Source: Streptomyces sp. OR43 (GTDB lineage Bacteria; Actinomycetota; Actinomycetes; Streptomycetales; Streptomycetaceae). Taken from it: a stretch of 64,000 nt of DNA. A program made the position numbers and the translations under genes. Shown here piece by piece: positions 33,421 to 42,528 of this stretch (position 1 is its first letter; each line of letters opens with the position of its first letter). The DNA is taken from NCBI RefSeq assembly GCF_008042275.1, contig NZ_RDBK01000043.1, positions 1,342,548 through 1,406,547 on the forward strand, written 5' to 3'. The notes beneath the pieces were generated by a model, which had not been told where the DNA came from, made no database searches, and saw nothing but the letters and a program-made list of their open reading frames with translations.

Positions 33421-33800
33421 GCACGGCGTCTCGCTCGGAACGGGCCGGAGCGGGCCGGCGCGGAGCTCGGGCCGGGGTCGGGGCCGAAGCGGAGAACTCG
33501 GGCCGGGGTCGGGGAGCGGGTCCGGTGGGTGGGGTGTTCGCACCGCGCGGTCACCGGCGTGAGCGGCGCCACTTGGGCCCGGGCGGGTGGCGTGACCTTT
33601 GTCATGTCGCTCCGGGCGCCTCGGAACGGCACATCGCGCCGGATCCGTGACCTGACGCGGCTTATGCCGGTGCATATGCCGGAGGCCGGGTGTCGTGCAC
33701 CATTCCGTTCCCGCATCCCGTACCGCTATCGTCCCCGTCTGGCGGGTCGTCGATCGGCGTCCCGCCGCGCCCTCGGGGGGAGGGAAGGAAACCCGAACCG
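33421..33800. other. 380-bp intergenic region with G-rich repeats
   Basis: No gene is seen. CTCGGGCCGGGGTCGGGG occurs twice (about 33468 and 33498). The right half should hold the promoter of the next gene. Confidence 0.4.
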
Positions 33801-35141
33801 ATGCCCGTACCCGTACCGCAGCAGCGTGCCGTTCCCGCTGCGGAGGCCAGCAACGGCACCGACCTCACCCTCCTGGTGATCGAGGACGACCCGGCGGGCA
33901 CCTTCAGCGTCCCGGAACTCTCCGCCGCGACCGGTGCCCGGGTCCGTATCCGCGCCGCCCGCAACCTGACCGAGGCGGGCCGGCTCCTCACGGACGACGT
34001 GGACTGCATCCTGTTGGACCTGGCGCTGCCGTCCGGCGACCGGAACGCCGAGGCCGACGGACTCGCGACCCTCCAGCACGTGCTGCGGATCGCGCCCCGG
34101 CACGCCGTGCTCGCCCTCACGGCCGAGGACGACGCGGAGCTGGCCGCCGAGGCCGTACGGGTGGGGGCGCAGGACTACCTCTTCCGCGGCGAACTCGACG
34201 CCAGGCTGCTCAGCCGCGCCATCCGCTACGCCGTCGAGCGCAAACGCGCCGACGTCACCCAGCACAAGCTCACCGAGTCCCGGCTGCGCGCCCAGGAGAA
34301 CGCCCGGCTGGAGCGCGGCCTGCTGCCCACCCCGCTGCTCGAGGGCTCCGATCTGCGCTTCGCGGCCCGCTACCGCCCCGGCCGCAGCCGCGCGCTGCTG
34401 GGCGGCGACTTCTACGACACGGTCCGCACCCCCGACGGCACGGTGCACGCGATGATCGGCGACGTCTGCGGGCACGGCCCGGACGAGGCGGCACTCGGCG
34501 TCGAACTGCGCATCGCCTGGCGGGCCTTGACCCTGGCAGGACTCTGCGGCGACGAACTGCTCTCCACGCTCCAGCAGGTCCTGGAGCACGAACGGGAGAG
34601 CGAGGAGATCTTCGCGACCCTCTGCACCGTCGACATCACCCCCGACGGCCGCCGGGCGGGCCTGTGCCTCGCGGGCCATCCCGCACCGCTGATCGCCCGG
34701 CAGGGACGGGCCGCGCACCTGCTTCCGTACGAGGACGGCGGCCCGGCACTCGGCCTGCTGCCGCGCGCCCGCTGGCCGCGCCGGCAGGTGGAACTGGGCG
34801 GCTCCTGGAGCCTGATGATGTACACGGACGGACTGATCGAGGGCCGCGTCGGCAACGGCACACAGCGTCTCGGCCAGGAAGGCATGGTCGCGATGATCAA
34901 CCGCCAGCTGGCCGAGGGCCTGGCCGGCGAGGAGCTGCTGGAAGCGGCGGTCACCCACGTCCGCGAGCTGAACGGCGGCGAACTGACCGACGACGTCGCG
35001 ATCCTCCTGCTCGACCGCGACCAGGACACCGCGCGCGACAGCGCCCGCCACCGGGCCCAGAACGGCGGCCGGGGCCGGAGCATCCCGCGCCCCCGCCCCG
35101 GTCAGGTGTCACCCGCAGGCGTTCAACGCCCGCCGTTGTAG
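33801..35141 (+). CDS. Response regulator fused to a SpoIIE-type PP2C phosphatase
   Basis: This 446-aa protein has a receiver-like domain at about 20-145 (phospho-acceptor Asp in CILLDLALPSG), a linker coiled coil (about 145-180) and a PPM/SpoIIE phosphatase domain (190-425). Metal-binding motifs are GGDFYDTV, GDVCGHGPDE, DGLIEGR and TDDVAILLL. Such RsbU-like proteins dephosphorylate anti-sigma-factor antagonists. I chose ATG 33801, after GGGAGGGAAGGAA. Its 3' end overlaps the convergent DUF2516 gene by 19 bp. Confidence 0.88.
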   Translation: MPVPVPQQRAVPAAEASNGTDLTLLVIEDDPAGTFSVPELSAATGARVRIRAARNLTEAGRLLTDDVDCILLDLALPSGDRNAEADGLATLQHVLRIAPRHAVLALTAEDDAELAAEAVRVGAQDYLFRGELDARLLSRAIRYAVERKRADVTQHKLTESRLRAQENARLERGLLPTPLLEGSDLRFAARYRPGRSRALLGGDFYDTVRTPDGTVHAMIGDVCGHGPDEAALGVELRIAWRALTLAGLCGDELLSTLQQVLEHERESEEIFATLCTVDITPDGRRAGLCLAGHPAPLIARQGRAAHLLPYEDGGPALGLLPRARWPRRQVELGGSWSLMMYTDGLIEGRVGNGTQRLGQEGMVAMINRQLAEGLAGEELLEAAVTHVRELNGGELTDDVAILLLDRDQDTARDSARHRAQNGGRGRSIPRPRPGQVSPAGVQRPPL

Positions 35142-35467
35142 GGCCCGTACGGCCCGTCGCTGCTGGAGCCGCCGTTCCGGCGGCCACCGCCGGACACGGC
35201 CTTGATGGCGGGCCGTACGTCCACGAAGAACACGATGGACGCGATCAGCCCGGCGATCTGCAGGAAGAGCATCGGCACCCAGAGGTTCACCACCACCGCG
35301 ATGCCGAGAATGATCAGCCAGAACGACTTCTTCTGCTTGTCCGCGGCGCGGTAGGCGTCCTCGCGGGCGATCGCGGCCATGATGAAGGCCGCCACGGCGA
35401 GGACGGTCATGACCGTGAAGATCAGCCCGAGGATGGAATTGAAGCCTTCGAGCAACATGAGGTGCAC
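35123..35467 (-). CDS. DUF2516 membrane protein
   Basis: This 114-aa protein has three hydrophobic segments (about 8-32, 47-67, 68-86) and a flexible Gly/Ser/Arg tail (SGGGRRNGGSSSDG). GTG 35467 or ATG 35458 could be the start. It follows the HbhA-like gene in the same direction. An equivalent small membrane gene, Rv0476, follows hbhA in M. tuberculosis. Function unknown. Confidence 0.75.
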   Translation of the reverse strand: MHLMLLEGFNSILGLIFTVMTVLAVAAFIMAAIAREDAYRAADKQKKSFWLIILGIAVVVNLWVPMLFLQIAGLIASIVFFVDVRPAIKAVSGGGRRNGGSSSDGPYGPYNGGR

Positions 35468-35575
35468 CGCCTAGTGAGTGGATGAGCGCTCGCGGCCAAG
35501 GTACCGGGACAACGACCGGGGCACGTGAAAAGGTGCCCGCCCGCCGCCCCGGCACACCTGCCGGGCAACGCCGCG

Positions 35576-36217
35576 CTACTTGGTGGTGGGCGGCGTGGTC
35601 TTCTTCGCGGCGGGCTTGCGCGCGGGCGCCTTCTTGGCGGGCGCGGCCGCGGGCGACGGCTTGGCCGTCTCGGCCTTGACGGCCTTCGGCGCGGGCTTGG
35701 CGGCCGGCGCCGGCTTGGCGGCGGGCTTCGGCGCGGGCTTGACCGCCTCCGGCTTCGACTCCTTGCGCGGCTCGACGACGACGGCGATCTCGACGATCTC
35801 CTCGGCGGTCTCACCCCGCCACGTCCGCACGCTCTGCTCGCCGCGCTCGGCGACCTTCTCGTACGTCTCCCGGGCCCTGACCGCGTACTCCGCGGCCACG
35901 CCGACGCCGCGCAGCGCCAGGTCCTGGGCGCTCTCGCCCAGCTTCTTCAGGTCGGTGTCGAAGGCCCCGATCACCTCGGTGACCTTGGCCTGGAAGGTGG
36001 CCTGCGCCTCCTTGGCCTGCCCGGCCACCTTCTCCTGCACGGCCTTGGGGTCGGTGTTGCGCACCGCCTCGATGCGCTCCGGCGCCTCGGCCCGCAGCTG
36101 CTCGATCAGGGCCGGGACCTTTCGGGCCTGCCGCACGGCGAGGTCCGCCGTGCCGGCGGCGAAGTAGAGGGGGGTCGGGTCGGTGAGGGTCTTGCGCAGG
36201 TCATCGGTGATGGCCAT
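35576..36217 (-). CDS. HbhA-like coiled-coil protein with Lys/Ala/Pro-rich tail
   Basis: This 213-aa protein has an alpha-helical coiled-coil N-terminal region (about 1-150: RKTLTDPTPLYFAAGTADLA, KAVQEKVAGQAKEAQATF). The C-terminus is strongly basic with KPAPKPAAKPAPAAK and AKKAPARKPAAKK repeats. The layout matches mycobacterial heparin-binding hemagglutinin HbhA, including its XRE and DUF2516 neighbours. In Streptomyces it more likely binds surface polymers or nucleic acid; its location in the cell is uncertain. Confidence 0.78.
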   Translation of the reverse strand: MAITDDLRKTLTDPTPLYFAAGTADLAVRQARKVPALIEQLRAEAPERIEAVRNTDPKAVQEKVAGQAKEAQATFQAKVTEVIGAFDTDLKKLGESAQDLALRGVGVAAEYAVRARETYEKVAERGEQSVRTWRGETAEEIVEIAVVVEPRKESKPEAVKPAPKPAAKPAPAAKPAPKAVKAETAKPSPAAAPAKKAPARKPAAKKTTPPTTK

Positions 36218-36260
36218 GACTGTGGTCCTCCCGGATCATCAGACTCAGTGACTCAGTGAC

Positions 36261-36725
36261 TCACTGTGAGGGTTTTGAAGGCTTTGAACCTGTATCGGCA
36301 GCACTGCCGTCGGCACTGAAGGGCTCATTCGCACCGGATGGGTGCCCCTCGCCGTCCGCGGGGTCCACGGGCTCGTCCTCGAACCCGTTCTCCTTGCGGA
36401 ACGAGGCGTAGATCTGCAGCAGCACGCTCTTCTGCCGCTCGTTGATCGACGGATCGGCGAGAATCACCGCCCGCGTCTCCAGCTCGTCCCGCTCCCGCTC
36501 ATCCAGGATCCCGGCCCGTACGTACAGGGTCTCGGCAGAGATCCGCAGCGCCTTGGCGACCTGCTGGAGGACCTCGGCACTGGGCTTGCGCAGCCCGCGC
36601 TCGATCTGGCTGAGGTAGGGATTGGACACCCCGGCGGCATCGGCGAGCTGCCGCAGCGACAGCTGCGCGGTACGGCGCTGCTCGCGCAGGTACTCGCCGA
36701 GATTGCCGACGTTGAGTGAGGCCAT
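36261..36725 (-). CDS. XRE-family transcriptional regulator
   Basis: This 154-aa protein has an N-terminal HTH_3 domain (about 10-65; LSLRQLADAAGVSNPYLSQIERGLRKPS). A helical middle with DERERDELETRAVIL and a disordered acidic tail follow. It lies directly upstream of the HbhA-like gene in the same direction, like Rv0474 upstream of hbhA. A perfect palindrome stands 30 bp before its ATG and is the likely autoregulatory site. Confidence 0.85.
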   Translation of the reverse strand: MASLNVGNLGEYLREQRRTAQLSLRQLADAAGVSNPYLSQIERGLRKPSAEVLQQVAKALRISAETLYVRAGILDERERDELETRAVILADPSINERQKSVLLQIYASFRKENGFEDEPVDPADGEGHPSGANEPFSADGSAADTGSKPSKPSQ

Positions 36726-36755
36726 GAGTCGATAGTGGACCCATGGCGCTAACTA

Positions 36756-36775
36756 TTGCAAGCAGGTGCTTGCAA
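36756..36775. promoter_or_regulatory. Palindrome TTGCAAGCA-GG-TGCTTGCAA upstream of the XRE gene
   Basis: Nine-base perfect arms surround a two-base centre, 30 bp from the XRE start codon. This is the expected size and place for an autoregulatory operator of the XRE/HbhA-like operon. It also marks where homology to the truncated Nudix gene stops on the left. Confidence 0.65.
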
Positions 36776-36800
36776 AAGTGCGCTGCGCCACTCGAATGCT

Positions 36801-37175
36801 CGGATCCTCGTCCACCGGCGGTCGGAGCAGGTATCGCGCTTCCCCGGGCTCTATGAGGTCGAGGTCGGTGGCGCCGCGAATGTCGGCGAGTCCCATGAAC
36901 TGGCCGCCGCGCGGGAGCTGGCCGAAGAGCTGGGCATTCGTGCGCTGCCGCGCCTGCTGTTCACGTTCATCAACCGCAGCGGCTTGAGCCCTCACTGGCT
37001 CGGCGTGCACGAAGCTGTGGTGCCGGACGCCATGGCCGCCGACCCCTATGAGGTCGCCTGGCATGGATGGCTGACCGAGCCGGAACTGCGGTCGGCCCTG
37101 CTGGAGTGGCACTTCACCTCCGACAGCCACGAAGCCTTCAGCCGGTATCTCGCGTTCCGGACCGCGCGGTCCTGA
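36801..37175 (+). pseudogene. 5'-truncated Nudix hydrolase gene
   Basis: From RILVHRRSEQ onward this frame is about 80% identical to the Nudix protein at 45524-46036, and the DNA of the last 90 bases is nearly identical. The Nudix box (GGAANVGESHELAAARELAEELGI) is intact, but about 45 N-terminal residues are missing. The first in-frame ATG (36756) sits in the operator palindrome. It is therefore a partial duplicate, probably not expressed. Confidence 0.8.
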
Positions 37176-37588
37176 CCTTGCCCGCCTCGCGGGCTGGGAC
37201 GCCTACTTGCGGCCAACGCGCCTCGCGAAAGCGGCTGTCCGTGGCGGGGAGTACGGATGCTTGGTCGACTCCCGCTCATTGAGATCGTTTCATCCTGATT
37301 CTGCAGGTCGCAGGGCTGGTGCGGGCCGGGAGTGACGGACTCCTGCCGGTCAGCATCATGATCACTGCGGGGTGATCGTCGGTTCACCTCTGAACCTCGG
37401 CGTTCGCGAGGACGAGGAGGGCCCGCTGACGTTCAACCCCGACTGGTGACGATGCGGCGGCCGCCGCGGTGACGGATGGCCACGCCACCCGGGCGTGGCC
37501 GTCCGCGAGTCGGAGCGGGCCGGACCGGAGCCCCCGAGCCGCACCGGGCCGGCTTCCCGTCAGGGAAGTTCCCACTGCCAGATCGAGG
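37176..37588. other. 413-bp intergenic region after the Nudix pseudogene
   Basis: No supported gene. It follows the Nudix pseudogene and is the 3' flank of the leftward trypsin-STAND gene. I see no clear terminator or repeat. Confidence 0.4.
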
Positions 37589-40500
37589 TCATTTCCCTGC
37601 CAGGAGTTGCCGCAGCAGGCGATCTGCCGCCTTGAGTCTCCGTACACACAACTCGTGGAAGCCTCCGACGGAACGTCCAGTTGCCGACTGGTAGAGATCG
37701 ACGGCCAGCTTGAGCCAGCTGGGCTTGTGCTCCGGGAGCCACGGGAAGGGGTTGACCGTTGCCGCCAGTTGCGCGGCCTGGTAAACGGCCTCGGCCCGAT
37801 GAAAGCGATTGACTCCGTGCTCACCCTCGAAGAATGCCTCTTGAAGCATGCGGCACGCATCGAAACAGTCATATGCCCTGAGTGCCACAATGTCCATCGA
37901 AACGGGGCTCCCGTCCACATCCTTGGAAACGGAAAGCAACTCCGCCTGCCTAAGATAAAGCTGGCCAAGCCCCTCGATGAGCTCCAGCTCCGTAAAATTC
38001 TCGTAGAGCAGTTCGGATAGCGGAGGCGTCTCCGGATCGTCAGCAATCGTGGACGTCGTCTCGTTCGATGCGCCAGCAATCTCCCGGCGCCGGCTCTGCA
38101 AATAGATACCGATGGTAGTTGCGTAGTTGGTGCCGATGATCTCTTCGAAAGCTGTGTCGATGAGGCTCCAGTTGACAGGCTTCCCCTCTTCCAGGGCGAG
38201 ACGCTCACGTAGAACCGCGACACGCTTGGAGTAGAAGCGGTGGCCCAGAGGTTCACTGAGGTGGGATGCGGCATGCTCCAGCAGGGAACTTTTCACCTGC
38301 GGCGCCAGACTCTCGAAACGTACCCTTTGGAGAAGCGCCTCGACACTGGCGATCTGCGCTCTGCGGCGCTCATCTCCATTGCGAGCACTCCGGATGGCAG
38401 ATTCCAGTACCTCTGCCACTTCCTCGTACTCCCACAGATATCGGTGGAGACGCGCCTTCGCCAACTGGATCTTGGTACTGTGCGGCCAAAGCTCCGCCGC
38501 GCGGTTGAGAGCTTCCCACGTGGCACTGTTGTCAACCGGGCGCCCCGGCAACTTGCCGGCCGGGCCGTGCACAGAGAGCAGGCGCCGGTATTCTCGCTCC
38601 ACATCGGATCGGAGAAGCAACGTGTCGATCGTGGGGCCGTAGCGATTCTCGTGACCGTCCAGCATTTTGACACGCTTCACGTACAACTGATTCAGCAGAT
38701 CGATCGGCACGGCCGGGCTTCCACCGTTCGCCTGGGCAACTGCTGCCCTCAGGCTCCCTCCCTGCTGCTGCCAGTCGGCCTCAATGCACATGCGAGCCAA
38801 ACTCGCGTGGTTCACACTCCTCGACTCCTGCGTCTTCAACCACTGCTTCGTCTGGTGGACAGCACGGCGCAGGACGGGCCGCTTGGCCGACTCGCTGCCC
38901 GCGTCTCTCCTCTCCCACTTCTCACGGCGCCGGAGGGAGATGAGCCAAGCTGCGTACGCGGCAGCGTCGGGAGCCTGTTGAACGGCCCATTCCGCGTATT
39001 GCTCAGCGCTTCGCGCAGAGGCGAGCGCGGATCTCCACTGTTCGTTGTCCCTGTAAGCAAGAGCACTGAACCCGAAGGCCCGGGAAAACTCCAGGAGTCG
39101 GCGGGCCCCTTGGAACTCAACTTGCTCGTGCAGGGTGGCCATATGGGTGTCCAGCAGGGCCAGAACTTCTTGCGCGCCCTCGAGACGCAACAGAGGGTCG
39201 GCCTGGCGTTGGTACACGTTCCGCATGAATCTGGCAGCAACCAGGCAGGTTTCCACGTCCCACTCCGGCGGCCGTCCGCACCTTGCTCTCAGCACCTCGA
39301 GCACCGAATCGACGACGGCGCTTCGGGCCTCGTCCGACCGCAATTCGCGTGTGTAGTTCAAGGCGTTTTCGAGATAGCGTCGCGTCCAGAGCTGCCGTAG
39401 ATTCGGTGTTGGCGTGCACCTTTCCAACCCCGCCCTGCTGAGCCGCATGGCCTCACCCAAGGCGCTGATCCGCTTTGTTTCGTCGTCCGCCGTTCTGGCT
39501 TGCAGTCTTGCGATACGAATATGGAGAGTCAGGTTAAATGCCTCCCCCTGATGCGTGTCCGGCACAGGGAGCAACTCCACCATTTCCTGGGCGAGCTGAA
39601 GCGTCTGATCACCCCTCTCCATTTGCTGTGCGTCAGATTGCAGCTCGGCGGTGTTGAGGATCCAGGAAATCACCCAGGCTGTTCTTCCCACCCTGCCAAC
39701 TGCAGGCCGGCGCGCATCCTCGACGAGGATTCCGACGAGACCCTCCCGGATCTGCAGTACCTCACCAGCACATTGGAACCGTCGGACACCAAAGTAAAGG
39801 GCACTATCGATCGAGCGGAGCATGTGCGAGGGAATTTCCGGCGCACTGCTTCGTAGCGCTTCGGAGGCCTGGCGGCCAGCGTCCACGAACAGGATCTGGT
39901 CGCCTCGTGTGACCGGTGCACGCATTTTCACGTTCAGCTCGGAGACTGATCGGTACAGCGTCTCGATCGGTGTCTCCGAGACCGTGCCGGGGTCGACTGC
40001 CGGCACCTCCACCGCGCGAGTGGGCGGTTCCACTGGAATGAAGAGGGCCTCGATGTCGATGGAGTTCGCAAGGTCGCCCAGCTGCTGTGCGAGCCGCGGC
40101 AGGCGACCAGGAACCTCTTTCCCAATCCAGCCCACGGCACACTCGACCTCGAACAGCAGTTTCTCACGTGCGTCCTCGTCGGCAGCCTGGACGAAAGCTG
40201 CGTCGAACATGGCAAGAGCTGCCTGTCCGAGGGTTTCGTCGAGGAGTTCAGGGTCACCGAAGGCTCGCCCGAGTGCCTGGGTCTCTTCGCTTCTGGGCCT
40301 GCGCTTCTTCTTGCCCTTAAGTATGGGAAGGCTCACCAGGTTGCGTAGGGCTTCACGGGAGGAGCGGCTCAACCGGTAATTCGTGCGCGAGGAGTCGGAC
40401 GTCTCGATCAGCACATCACAATCGGCCAGTTGCTCCAGAGTTGCACTGTTGAGTCCGCTCCCCTGGAGCACACCTTCCGGAATGGTCAGGTCGTCAGTCA

Positions 40501-42136
40501 GCGACCACACCATGAAGGGAGCGAGAGAGCCAGGTGGTCCGTCGTCGTTCAGCAGCCGGCATCCTGCATCCTCGAAGGCAGTGGTGACAGGCAGCGTGCA
40601 GGCGTCCCAGAGGTCTACGACCACGGCATCGGGGTCCGCGGTGAGCCGCTCCCCCAGGTCGGGATACCTCTCAAGGTGGCGCATCACACCCGTCAGAAGG
40701 ATGCCCGGGCGTTGTGCCATGTTGTCGTTCGCTTCGGTGATCACCTTGTGAGCGTCGACAGCCACGTTGTACTTGGAGAGTTCGGACTCGAGAAGTTGAG
40801 CCGCCTCGGCCTGGCTGAGCGGACCGAGCCTCACTGCAGGAGCTCGGCGCAACTGCTGCTTCCCGTCGGCCCAGAGGTCAGTGGTGCCGGAAACCAGCAC
40901 AACTGATTTTTCGAATGCAGGAATCGCGAGGACCGCGTCAAGGTCGCGGTCGAGCGTGTCGGCGTCCTCACCAAATCGGTCGCAATCGATGACCGCGACC
41001 ATATTCCTGTCCCCTATGACATTGACCATCTGCTCCAATGCGGACTGAATTTTGTATTCAGTCGATTCGACGTCCTCGCAGTCCGCCATCTCGAACAGTT
41101 TCGCATTGAGCTTCTTGGACAGTGCTCGAGAAACAGGAAATTTACTGCCGTTGCCGGCCACGTTGACCTTGAGAAGCGCCGGAGACTGATCCTCGGGGAA
41201 TGCCCGACAGAACACACCGTCCGACATTAGCCGCTCAATGAACGTTGTCTTGCCTACCTTTTCTGACCCTACTACAGGAATCAAGTGTCTGACTCTTGCG
41301 TAGCGTGCCGCGGCTGTCAATTCAGTACTGCGCCCTACGAATTCCGGAGGGGGGGTTGTGGGCAGCCTCGAGAGCCACGGCGGCATCGATGGATCGGCAA
41401 CCCGGGGTGCCGGGGTGCAGAATTCACGCCGCAGAAACACCCCTGCGGCGTCCAACGCTTCCAGAAATCCTGGAAACTCCAGGCATTTGGAAAAATGAAC
41501 GGCCTGCAGCGTTTCGGACTCATGGCCGATACGGTGATCCTTGATGATCACACCCAACAAGGAAGACTGACGAAAGAGGGCCGCCCCTGACATTCCCTTC
41601 CAGCCGGAGACCTTGCCGTTGCCGTCGGACCTTCCTATCGGGCTTACAGGGCGGGGAACCACGCTGGTGACCTGGATCGTCAGCAGTCCAGACCGCAGCG
41701 CATGCAGCGTGAGCACCTTGCCAGTCAGATGAAACGTGTCCTGGACCCTGTCGGGCCGGTTCTCGCAAACAGGAAAACCAACCGCAGTGCATTCGACGAC
41801 GCCGCCGCCCTCCACCTTCCACCACGAGAGACTGTCCGAAGAACTCGATTCCTGCCAGTCGTCGATCTTCAGCAGTGCGACGTCGCTGAGCGGGTCGGCT
41901 TCGAAATCTGGGGCGGAGGAGGGCCAGACGATCGTCGCCGTAAGCCATGGCTGGGACGACGGATCGGCGTCGTACTTCCTGACCTCTACATCGCGGGGGA
42001 CGCCAGCTTTGTGCACGCAATGATATGCCGTCAGGACCAGGCCGCCACCGATCATATAGCCGGTACCGCTCTCCCGAGCAGTCTTGGAATAAACCTCGTA
42101 CAGGCCGGAGATCTCCACCGGTGCGGCACTGATCAT
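37589..42136 (-). CDS. Trypsin-like protease / STAND NTPase / helical-repeat protein (conflict system)
   Basis: This 1515-aa three-part protein starts at ATG 42136 (TTG 42163 is possible). Residues 10-230 form a trypsin-like serine protease: His39 in LTAYHCV, Asp85 in LSDVALLKI, Ser183 in GWKGMSGAALF. A P-loop NTPase of the AAA/STAND type begins near 265, with Walker A GSEKVGKT (290-297) and Walker B-like MVAVIDCD. Residues about 600-1515 are helical, TPR-like repeats. The NTPase probably acts as a switch and the repeats as a sensor for a foreign trigger that unleashes the protease. The partner gene upstream is a Trypco2 protein. GC is lower than the flanks. Confidence 0.85.
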   Translation of the reverse strand: MISAAPVEISGLYEVYSKTARESGTGYMIGGGLVLTAYHCVHKAGVPRDVEVRKYDADPSSQPWLTATIVWPSSAPDFEADPLSDVALLKIDDWQESSSSDSLSWWKVEGGGVVECTAVGFPVCENRPDRVQDTFHLTGKVLTLHALRSGLLTIQVTSVVPRPVSPIGRSDGNGKVSGWKGMSGAALFRQSSLLGVIIKDHRIGHESETLQAVHFSKCLEFPGFLEALDAAGVFLRREFCTPAPRVADPSMPPWLSRLPTTPPPEFVGRSTELTAAARYARVRHLIPVVGSEKVGKTTFIERLMSDGVFCRAFPEDQSPALLKVNVAGNGSKFPVSRALSKKLNAKLFEMADCEDVESTEYKIQSALEQMVNVIGDRNMVAVIDCDRFGEDADTLDRDLDAVLAIPAFEKSVVLVSGTTDLWADGKQQLRRAPAVRLGPLSQAEAAQLLESELSKYNVAVDAHKVITEANDNMAQRPGILLTGVMRHLERYPDLGERLTADPDAVVVDLWDACTLPVTTAFEDAGCRLLNDDGPPGSLAPFMVWSLTDDLTIPEGVLQGSGLNSATLEQLADCDVLIETSDSSRTNYRLSRSSREALRNLVSLPILKGKKKRRPRSEETQALGRAFGDPELLDETLGQAALAMFDAAFVQAADEDAREKLLFEVECAVGWIGKEVPGRLPRLAQQLGDLANSIDIEALFIPVEPPTRAVEVPAVDPGTVSETPIETLYRSVSELNVKMRAPVTRGDQILFVDAGRQASEALRSSAPEIPSHMLRSIDSALYFGVRRFQCAGEVLQIREGLVGILVEDARRPAVGRVGRTAWVISWILNTAELQSDAQQMERGDQTLQLAQEMVELLPVPDTHQGEAFNLTLHIRIARLQARTADDETKRISALGEAMRLSRAGLERCTPTPNLRQLWTRRYLENALNYTRELRSDEARSAVVDSVLEVLRARCGRPPEWDVETCLVAARFMRNVYQRQADPLLRLEGAQEVLALLDTHMATLHEQVEFQGARRLLEFSRAFGFSALAYRDNEQWRSALASARSAEQYAEWAVQQAPDAAAYAAWLISLRRREKWERRDAGSESAKRPVLRRAVHQTKQWLKTQESRSVNHASLARMCIEADWQQQGGSLRAAVAQANGGSPAVPIDLLNQLYVKRVKMLDGHENRYGPTIDTLLLRSDVEREYRRLLSVHGPAGKLPGRPVDNSATWEALNRAAELWPHSTKIQLAKARLHRYLWEYEEVAEVLESAIRSARNGDERRRAQIASVEALLQRVRFESLAPQVKSSLLEHAASHLSEPLGHRFYSKRVAVLRERLALEEGKPVNWSLIDTAFEEIIGTNYATTIGIYLQSRRREIAGASNETTSTIADDPETPPLSELLYENFTELELIEGLGQLYLRQAELLSVSKDVDGSPVSMDIVALRAYDCFDACRMLQEAFFEGEHGVNRFHRAEAVYQAAQLAATVNPFPWLPEHKPSWLKLAVDLYQSATGRSVGGFHELCVRRLKAADRLLRQLLAGK

Positions 42137-42190
42137 GTCCTGACGTCCCCCGTCGCTGATCAATCCGGCATTCGCCAGAAGTAAAAGATC

Positions 42191-42502
42191 CTAGGCCGGT
42201 CGTTCATCGACGGTGTTAGAAATTCGCGCATCGTTGCCCTCAAGATCCACAGGCTGAAGTGTGACCTTGAGGCGATGGGTTCGCGTAGATGCGAGCCCGC
42301 CCCTGACCTCTGCGGTCCAGGGCAGTACCATCACCTTTGTCCGCGCCTCACCGTTCTTCTTGATTTCAACGGCGAACTCCATTTCGACCGGGCCGGCCGT
42401 GAATTTCAGATCTTCGTCCTTCCCGTCCTTCATCGCCTGCTGCAGTTCTGCACGGATGGCCCCCACGGCCTCGGCAAGCCCCGACCACGATTCACTGCTC
42501 AT
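42191..42502 (-). CDS. Trypco2 (trypsin-co-occurring domain 2) protein
   Basis: This 103-aa single-domain protein has a leading amphipathic helix (GLAEAVGAIRAELQQAM) and beta strands (LKFTAGPVEMEFAVEIKK ... HRLKVTLQPVD), the pattern of Trypco2. That family was named by comparative genomics for its constant company with trypsin-like proteases in NTP-dependent conflict systems. It lies 54 bp upstream of the trypsin-STAND gene in the same direction. It is probably an adaptor or protease substrate/trigger; this is not tested to my knowledge. Confidence 0.78.
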   Translation of the reverse strand: MSSESWSGLAEAVGAIRAELQQAMKDGKDEDLKFTAGPVEMEFAVEIKKNGEARTKVMVLPWTAEVRGGLASTRTHRLKVTLQPVDLEGNDARISNTVDERPA

Positions 42503-42528
42503 TACGCCTCACCAGGGTCGTGGTCCGG

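Noticed and set aside
31216-33675. An 819-codon minus-strand frame across the methyltransferase and NlpC/P60 genes
   Set aside because: Low-complexity antisense translation typical of high-GC DNA; the plus-strand proteins are recognisable.
36756-37175. ATG 36756 as the start of a functional Nudix gene
   Set aside because: It lies inside an operator-like palindrome, gives an unrelated N-terminus and lacks the residues present in the full copy at 45524.
38240-39400. 386-codon plus-strand frame within the trypsin-STAND gene
   Set aside because: Antisense to helical repeats; composition is that of a shadow frame.
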